From: Sulfurovum sp.
Lineage (GTDB): Bacteria; Campylobacterota; Campylobacteria; Campylobacterales; Sulfurovaceae
Assembly: GCA_026985755.1 (NCBI GenBank)
Contig: JALSPX010000244.1
Span: forward strand, 1-27,138
Direction of reading: 5' to 3'
Length of the DNA stretch: 27,138 bases
The position numbers and the translations under genes are program-made. Position 1 is the first letter of the stretch. Every line of letters begins with the position of its first letter. Below the pieces are notes generated by a model. The model worked only from the letters and a program-made list of their open reading frames with translations, searched no databases and had not been told where the DNA came from. Positions 23,881 through 27,138 of the stretch are shown in pieces.

Positions 23881-24947
23881 ATAAACTTTAGCCACTTCCT
23901 CCAAGGTATCAACAAAAGAGAAGAGATACCCATCATAAGTATGAGCATCGTATCACTCAAATGTTTCATAAGCCATAAAAACACCTTCCAAATTTCACCT
24001 TTAACTCCCACTTTCGCATAGGCTTTTAGTCGCTTGGTCGTTTTGATGAAGTTTTTTTCTCCACCTTTAATGAGATGCACAAAACCTGAACTACCATAAG
24101 TTGAGGCTAGGGTGATGGTTTTGACATCTACTTCTGAAAGTTGTTTGGCATGGGTGAGCAGTTTTTTGTTTGAGAGTGTGAGGAGTGTAGCTGTTTTGCT
24201 TCCGTAGCGTTTTGCAAGTTTAGTCATGCCTTTTAGCTCTTTAAAATTTTGGGTTTTAGAGAGTAGGTTAAGGGAGCCTTTGAGTCCTACTTCTTTTCGT
24301 AAAGTGTCTAGGGTGGCAAAGAGTGGTTTGATGTTTGCGATGTTTTTGGATTTTCGTATCTGCTTGGCTTCTCGTACAAGATACTTGCTTAACCATGTGG
24401 GGATGCGTTTGCTCTTTTGAGCTAACTTCAGTACAGACACCCCACTTTTTGCCACAGTAGAAGAGCCAAGCGTAAAGAACGTGCTTGCACTTGCCACAAG
24501 CCCCACTGTAGAGAGAGCTACCAAGACTTCGTCTACCTCTTCATGGTGGTAGTAGTGAGAGCCTTCTATAGCTAGGTCACGCAAATCACCTATGAGTAAA
24601 AAGTCAGAACCTATGGCAGAGGCTTGTCCTAGGACTTCGTCACTGGTGCCTGTACGAAAACCCTCGGCTACTTTTTCTGAGAGGTAGGAGAGGGAGTTTC
24701 TCTTTTGGGCTATGGTTTTTTGCAGTGCTTTTGCTTCGCTGTTGTCTTTCATGTAATCAAAAGCCATAAAATAGTCTAGGTATTCGGCTGCATCAACATA
24801 GTTTTCTTGGGCGATAAGTGTTTTGGTGTGGGGTATGGGGTCTATGCGAACAAGTGTGTGGTAGGCATAGGTGTTTTTTTGGTAGAGGAGTGTAGCACTT
24901 AGTATGAAGATAAAAATGAGTAAGAGTTTGTAAAATAGTTTTAACAT
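23877..24947 (-). CDS. Hypothetical membrane protein with N- and C-terminal helices
   Basis: I do not recognise this 356-residue protein. It has an N-terminal signal-anchor (about residues 5-22), a helical region with acidic patches, a small hydrophobic segment near 145-165, a long Lys-rich helical middle (about 165-310), and a C-terminal helix (about 332-350) followed by WRKWLKFI. The basic, repeat-like helical middle suggests a scaffold, not an enzyme. The start ATG 24947 has no ribosome site; the extended -10 TGTTACAAT ends five bases before it, making a leaderless transcript likely. An in-frame TTG further upstream lies within that promoter. It converges with fabI. Confidence 0.78.
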   Translation of the reverse strand: MLKLFYKLLLIFIFILSATLLYQKNTYAYHTLVRIDPIPHTKTLIAQENYVDAAEYLDYFMAFDYMKDNSEAKALQKTIAQKRNSLSYLSEKVAEGFRTGTSDEVLGQASAIGSDFLLIGDLRDLAIEGSHYYHHEEVDEVLVALSTVGLVASASTFFTLGSSTVAKSGVSVLKLAQKSKRIPTWLSKYLVREAKQIRKSKNIANIKPLFATLDTLRKEVGLKGSLNLLSKTQNFKELKGMTKLAKRYGSKTATLLTLSNKKLLTHAKQLSEVDVKTITLASTYGSSGFVHLIKGGEKNFIKTTKRLKAYAKVGVKGEIWKVFLWLMKHLSDTMLILMMGISSLLLIPWRKWLKFI

Positions 24948-24952
24948 AGTGT

Positions 24953-24961
24953 ATTGTAACA
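24953..24961 (-). promoter_or_regulatory. Extended -10 of the 24947 gene (leaderless candidate)
   Basis: Minus-strand TGTTACAAT with five bases between the hexamer and the ATG. It is eight bases from the opposing rlmB element at 24970-24978. Confidence 0.45.
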
Positions 24962-24969
24962 AGTAAAGA

Positions 24970-24978
24970 TGATAAAAT
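24970..24978 (+). promoter_or_regulatory. Extended -10 of rlmB
   Basis: TGATAAAAT, identical to the fabI element, 32 bases before the ATG at 25011. It overlaps an earlier in-frame ATG at 24969, which therefore cannot be the start on this transcript. Confidence 0.5.
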
Positions 24979-25010
24979 ACAAAATAATTTCATATACAAG
25001 GCATACCCTC

Positions 25011-25766
25011 ATGCAAGACTCTCCAGAATATTTGGCTAAAAAAGCATTTTTTGATAAGGTACTCACCATCTACGGACGTAATGCCGTCATGGAAGCCCTA
25101 GAAGACGAAGCCGTCACTATTCATAAACTTCACCTCTCCAAGTCTAACAAAGATGCACAAGTAATTGAAGACATGAAAGCCATAGCCAACAAGCGTGGCA
25201 TAGAAGTAAAATACCACGACAAACAGTCACTCTCACGCATCTCTAAAAATGCCAAACAAGATCAGGGTGTGGCACTGGACATTGTACTTGAACACTTTGG
25301 AAACGAACAACATTTTAAAGAGACACATAAGGAGTATCGCATCATCGCACTGGATGGGGTGAGTAATCCTCAAAACTTAGGGATGATTATACGCTCTTGT
25401 GCAGCGGGTAATGTAGATGCCATACTTTTACCAAGTAAAGGAGCCGCACAGATAAGCCCTTTGGTTATCAAAGCTTCTGTGGGAACCATTTTTAAAATGC
25501 CTATCATCAAAACCTCTAATCTCAAAGAGACATTGGCATCTTTCAAAAAAGAAGCTGCAGAGGTTTATACACTCTCTTCTCATGCTACATCGAGTTATAA
25601 AGAACAAGCGTATGGAGATAAAACTATTTTTGTACTGGGCAATGAGAGTGAGGGGGTGAGTAAGGCTGTAGAGTCTGTGTGTAACGCAAGTATCGCGATA
25701 CCTATGCAAAGAGGGGTGGAGTCACTCAACGTGGCGGTGACGGCTTCTTTGTTGGCGTTTTTATAA
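25011..25766 (+). CDS. rlmB: 23S rRNA 2'-O-methyltransferase, TrmH/RlmB (SpoU) family
   Basis: The 251-residue protein is a SPOUT methyltransferase. An N-terminal substrate-binding domain starts with IYGRNAVMEAL near residue 20, and the knotted catalytic domain has motif 1 DGVSNPQNLGMIIRSC (with the conserved Asn and Arg), motif 2 VLGNESEGVS (Glu) and motif 3 IPMQRGVESLNVAVTAS (Ser-Leu-Asn). RlmB methylates Gm2251 in the peptidyl-transferase loop in E. coli; TrmH-type tRNA targets cannot be excluded. The start 25011 lies downstream of the promoter at 24970-24978, with AAGG ten bases upstream; the family usually begins nearer IYGRNAV, so about 17 residues are an extension. Confidence 0.9.
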   Translation: MQDSPEYLAKKAFFDKVLTIYGRNAVMEALEDEAVTIHKLHLSKSNKDAQVIEDMKAIANKRGIEVKYHDKQSLSRISKNAKQDQGVALDIVLEHFGNEQHFKETHKEYRIIALDGVSNPQNLGMIIRSCAAGNVDAILLPSKGAAQISPLVIKASVGTIFKMPIIKTSNLKETLASFKKEAAEVYTLSSHATSSYKEQAYGDKTIFVLGNESEGVSKAVESVCNASIAIPMQRGVESLNVAVTASLLAFL

Positions 25767-25768
25767 TA

Positions 25769-25777
25769 TGGTATAAT
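25769..25777 (+). promoter_or_regulatory. Perfect extended -10 of the 25798 gene
   Basis: TGGTATAAT begins two bases after the rlmB stop codon and lies 20 bases before the next ATG, with AAAAAGGAG between, giving a very short leader. Confidence 0.6.
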
Positions 25778-25797
25778 TCATCAAAAAGGAGTTTATA

Positions 25798-26115
25798 ATG
25801 CAAGACAAAAATAACGATTTATTGGAAAAAGTTGGTGTTGAAATTGGTGAGGGTAAACTCAACATTGATCTCAATCAAACCCGTGATTTTTTCGATACTC
25901 TCAAAAATACTTTTGAATCTACAGCCCAAAACCTACAAAAAGACCTCTCTGAAGGTAAGGTAGATATAGCTGAGAATGTAGGGATTAAGATAGACAAAGA
26001 GCACATTAATATTGACCTTGAAAAGACCAAAAATTTTATAGAGAACCTTGGCAAAAAAATAGAAAGCTTTATAGGGGAGCTAGACAAGACTGTAGATAAT
26101 ATAGTTAAGAAATAG
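25798..26115 (+). CDS. Small hypothetical protein made of two tandem repeats
   Basis: The 105-residue acidic, helical protein is not recognised. Two 30-residue units, residues 12-41 and 61-90, align without gaps with 12 identities (shared VG, NIDL, T, F, L and ES positions). Each has a short strand-like part (ending NIDL) then an amphipathic helix, and a connecting helix lies between. There is no signal peptide and no membrane segment. A strong ribosome site (AAAAAGGAG, 25783-25791) and a perfect extended -10 suggest good expression. It is followed by a 75-base gap before the regulator gene. Confidence 0.8.
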   Translation: MQDKNNDLLEKVGVEIGEGKLNIDLNQTRDFFDTLKNTFESTAQNLQKDLSEGKVDIAENVGIKIDKEHINIDLEKTKNFIENLGKKIESFIGELDKTVDNIVKK

Positions 26116-26124
26116 TAGAAAGAT

Positions 26125-26137
26125 AATCATCATGATT
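26125..26137. repeat. Inverted repeat upstream of the Crp-family gene
   Basis: AATCAT (26125-26130), C, ATGATT (26132-26137): a perfect six-base palindrome in the gap before the regulator gene. It could be an autoregulatory site, but short AT-rich palindromes are common. Confidence 0.35.
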
Positions 26138-26190
26138 TATTGAAAGAAATAATGTAATAAAGTATATTTTGTGTGGGGGGAAATATAGTA

Positions 26191-26787
26191 ATGTATACTA
26201 AATATAAAAATTTTATTGATAAATATATAGATATTTCATTGCAAGATTGGGAAATATATAAATCTAAAATAAAGATAGAATATTATAAAAAAGGTCAAAT
26301 CATACATCATGCAGGTGAAATTTGTAATAAAATAGGTTTTATAAATTCAGGATTAGCTAGAGTTTTTGTATTGAATAATGATGGAAAAGAGTATACTTGG
26401 AATATACTGTTTCATGATGAATATTCAAAGACTAATAATTTAATTGTTGTGGATTATTATAGTTTTCTTAGTAGAAAAGAATCAATTATGAGTATTGAAA
26501 TTCTTGAGGATTCAGAAATGTTGATGTTAAATTATGAGGATATGCAATTTTTACATAAGCATGTAAAAAGTGAAGCAAAAATGAGCCGAATAATGACTGA
26601 AATTGCTTATATCACTTTATACAAAAAATTGATGGATAGGCAGTTAAAAACCTCTGAAGATAGATTTATAGAATTTATGCAGACAACGCCATATTTGTTA
26701 GATAAAGTACCTCAATATCACATAGCAACTTATCTAGGTATGACCCCTCAATATCTAAGTCAATTAAAAAAAGAGTATCAATATTAA
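26191..26787 (+). CDS. Crp/Fnr family transcriptional regulator
   Basis: The 198-residue protein has a cyclic-nucleotide-binding-like N-terminal beta roll (about residues 25-115: YYKKGQIIHHAGE, GFINSGLARVF), a dimerisation helix (about 120-150) and a short C-terminal helix-turn-helix (HIATYLGMTPQYLSQLKK). There is no N-terminal Cys cluster as in Fnr and no clear cAMP pocket, so the ligand is unknown. The arrangement RFIEFMQ...VPQ.HIATYLGMTP.YLS is like the Crp-type regulators abundant in Bacteroidota, and the gene looks more AT-rich than its neighbours; transfer is possible. ATG 26191 is preferred, but GTG 26173 in frame is an alternative since the G-run at 26175-26180 is ten bases away. Confidence 0.87.
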   Translation: MYTKYKNFIDKYIDISLQDWEIYKSKIKIEYYKKGQIIHHAGEICNKIGFINSGLARVFVLNNDGKEYTWNILFHDEYSKTNNLIVVDYYSFLSRKESIMSIEILEDSEMLMLNYEDMQFLHKHVKSEAKMSRIMTEIAYITLYKKLMDRQLKTSEDRFIEFMQTTPYLLDKVPQYHIATYLGMTPQYLSQLKKEYQY

Positions 26788-26831
26788 GATAGTTGAATGA
26801 CAAAGGATTTGTTTTTCTGTATACTAATAGC

Positions 26832-26848
26832 TGATTTTTATAAAATCA
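26832..26848. repeat. Inverted repeat upstream of the secreted-protein gene
   Basis: TGATTTT (26832-26838), TAT, AAAATCA (26842-26848): perfect seven-base arms, 29 bases before the next ATG. The outer TGAT/ATCA halves resemble Crp/Fnr-type half sites but with a 9-base spacing instead of 4-6. It lies between the regulator gene and the secreted-protein gene and may be an operator. Confidence 0.5.
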
Positions 26849-26876
26849 ACTAAAAAAATATAAAAAGGAAAACAAG

Positions 26877-27138
26877 ATGAACCCACTAAAAAACATAATT
26901 TTACTATCTACATTAATGCTAAGCACACAAGCCTACGCAACAATGTATGAAAACGCAGAAGATGAGAGTAGCTCAAGATGGCAGGTGTATGATAATACAC
27001 CTGCAGGAGCTACGATAGATAATGTCTATAGTAGCCAAAGAGATAATAATGCAATAGAATTTATAGGAGCAGGTACATCCAATGGATATATGCTGGGGAA
27101 CCTAGAAAAACGAAAAGGTGCCTGGAATAATACAAAAG
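26877..27138 (+). CDS. Secreted protein, N-terminal part (truncated by window end)
   Basis: The open frame runs from ATG 26877 through the window edge (87 codons visible). AAGGAA at 26865-26870 with a 6-base spacer supports the start. Residues 1-21 form a signal peptide (MNPLKN, hydrophobic core, cleavage after AYA). The mature part begins TMYENAEDESSSRW and contains VYDNTPAGATIDNVY, IEFIGAGTSNGYMLG and GAWNNT. This resembles, from memory, a beta-sandwich module found in large exported or surface proteins of marine bacteria, sometimes with polysaccharide-related enzymes; that is inference. It is downstream of the Crp-family gene and may be its target. Confidence 0.75.
   Translation, partial: MNPLKNIILLSTLMLSTQAYATMYENAEDESSSRWQVYDNTPAGATIDNVYSSQRDNNAIEFIGAGTSNGYMLGNLEKRKGAWNNTK

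Noticed and set aside
26832..26848. Standard FNR box
   Set aside because: FNR sites are TTGAT-N4-ATCAA; here the TGAT and ATCA halves are nine bases apart, so only a generic operator is proposed.
1..27138. tRNA, rRNA, CRISPR array, insertion sequence or prophage genes
   Set aside because: I looked for cloverleaf patterns, regularly spaced repeats, transposase motifs and phage-like genes and found none that hold up.

Overview
The window looks like a chromosomal segment of a Campylobacterota (epsilonproteobacterial) genome, most likely a Sulfurovum/Sulfurimonas-like marine or sediment bacterium. This rests on three things read from the sequence: low GC, the gene order tatD-mltD-(kinase)-rlpA-hisB-kdsC-lptC-lptA-engB-GNAT-small membrane protein-mrdA, which parallels the envelope cluster I remember from Helicobacter and Campylobacter, and promoters built on an extended -10 (TGN TANAAT) without a recognisable -35. 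No rRNA, tRNA, CRISPR array or insertion sequence was seen, and no stretch over 300 bases lacks a gene.

Layout. Positions 1-1900: three same-strand genes of unknown function, the second a membrane-anchored protein and the third a larger acidic protein; this is the accessory-looking left end. 1991-3817: a UbiD-family decarboxylase, converging on a full-length ThiI (complement 3805-5253). 5374-9639: nadK-recN-tatD-mltD, with 4-base start/stop overlaps at nadK-recN and recN-tatD. 9780-13270: a hybrid sensor kinase whose phosphoacceptor His is replaced by Tyr, overlapping rlpA. 13307-18767: a tightly packed hisB-kdsC-lptC-lptA-engB-GNAT-membrane protein-mrdA operon joining LPS core synthesis, LPS export, ribosome assembly GTPase and cell-wall elongation. 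Complement 18787-20158: ybeY-caxA. 20215-20883: queC, divergent from ybeY. Complement 20888-21325: small lipoprotein. 21436-22470: hemF. Complement 22489-22983: one-domain asparaginase. 23056-23880: fabI. Complement 23877-24947: unknown membrane protein. 25011-25766: RlmB/TrmH-type rRNA methyltransferase. 25798-26115: small internally duplicated protein. 26191-26787: Crp/Fnr-type regulator. 26877-window end: start of a secreted protein.

Much of the window is envelope biology: MltD and RlpA (glycan cleavage), PBP2 and a possible MreD-like partner (lateral wall growth), KdsC/LptC/LptA (LPS), FabI (fatty acids). Housekeeping functions fill the rest: NAD kinase, DNA repair, tRNA thiolation and queuosine, heme, menaquinone-type decarboxylation and rRNA maturation. 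The observations most worth following are the degenerate kinase inserted in the envelope cluster, the back-to-back extended -10 promoters (two of which would give leaderless mRNAs for ybeY and the 24947 gene), and the possible effector/immunity-like gene pair at the left end.
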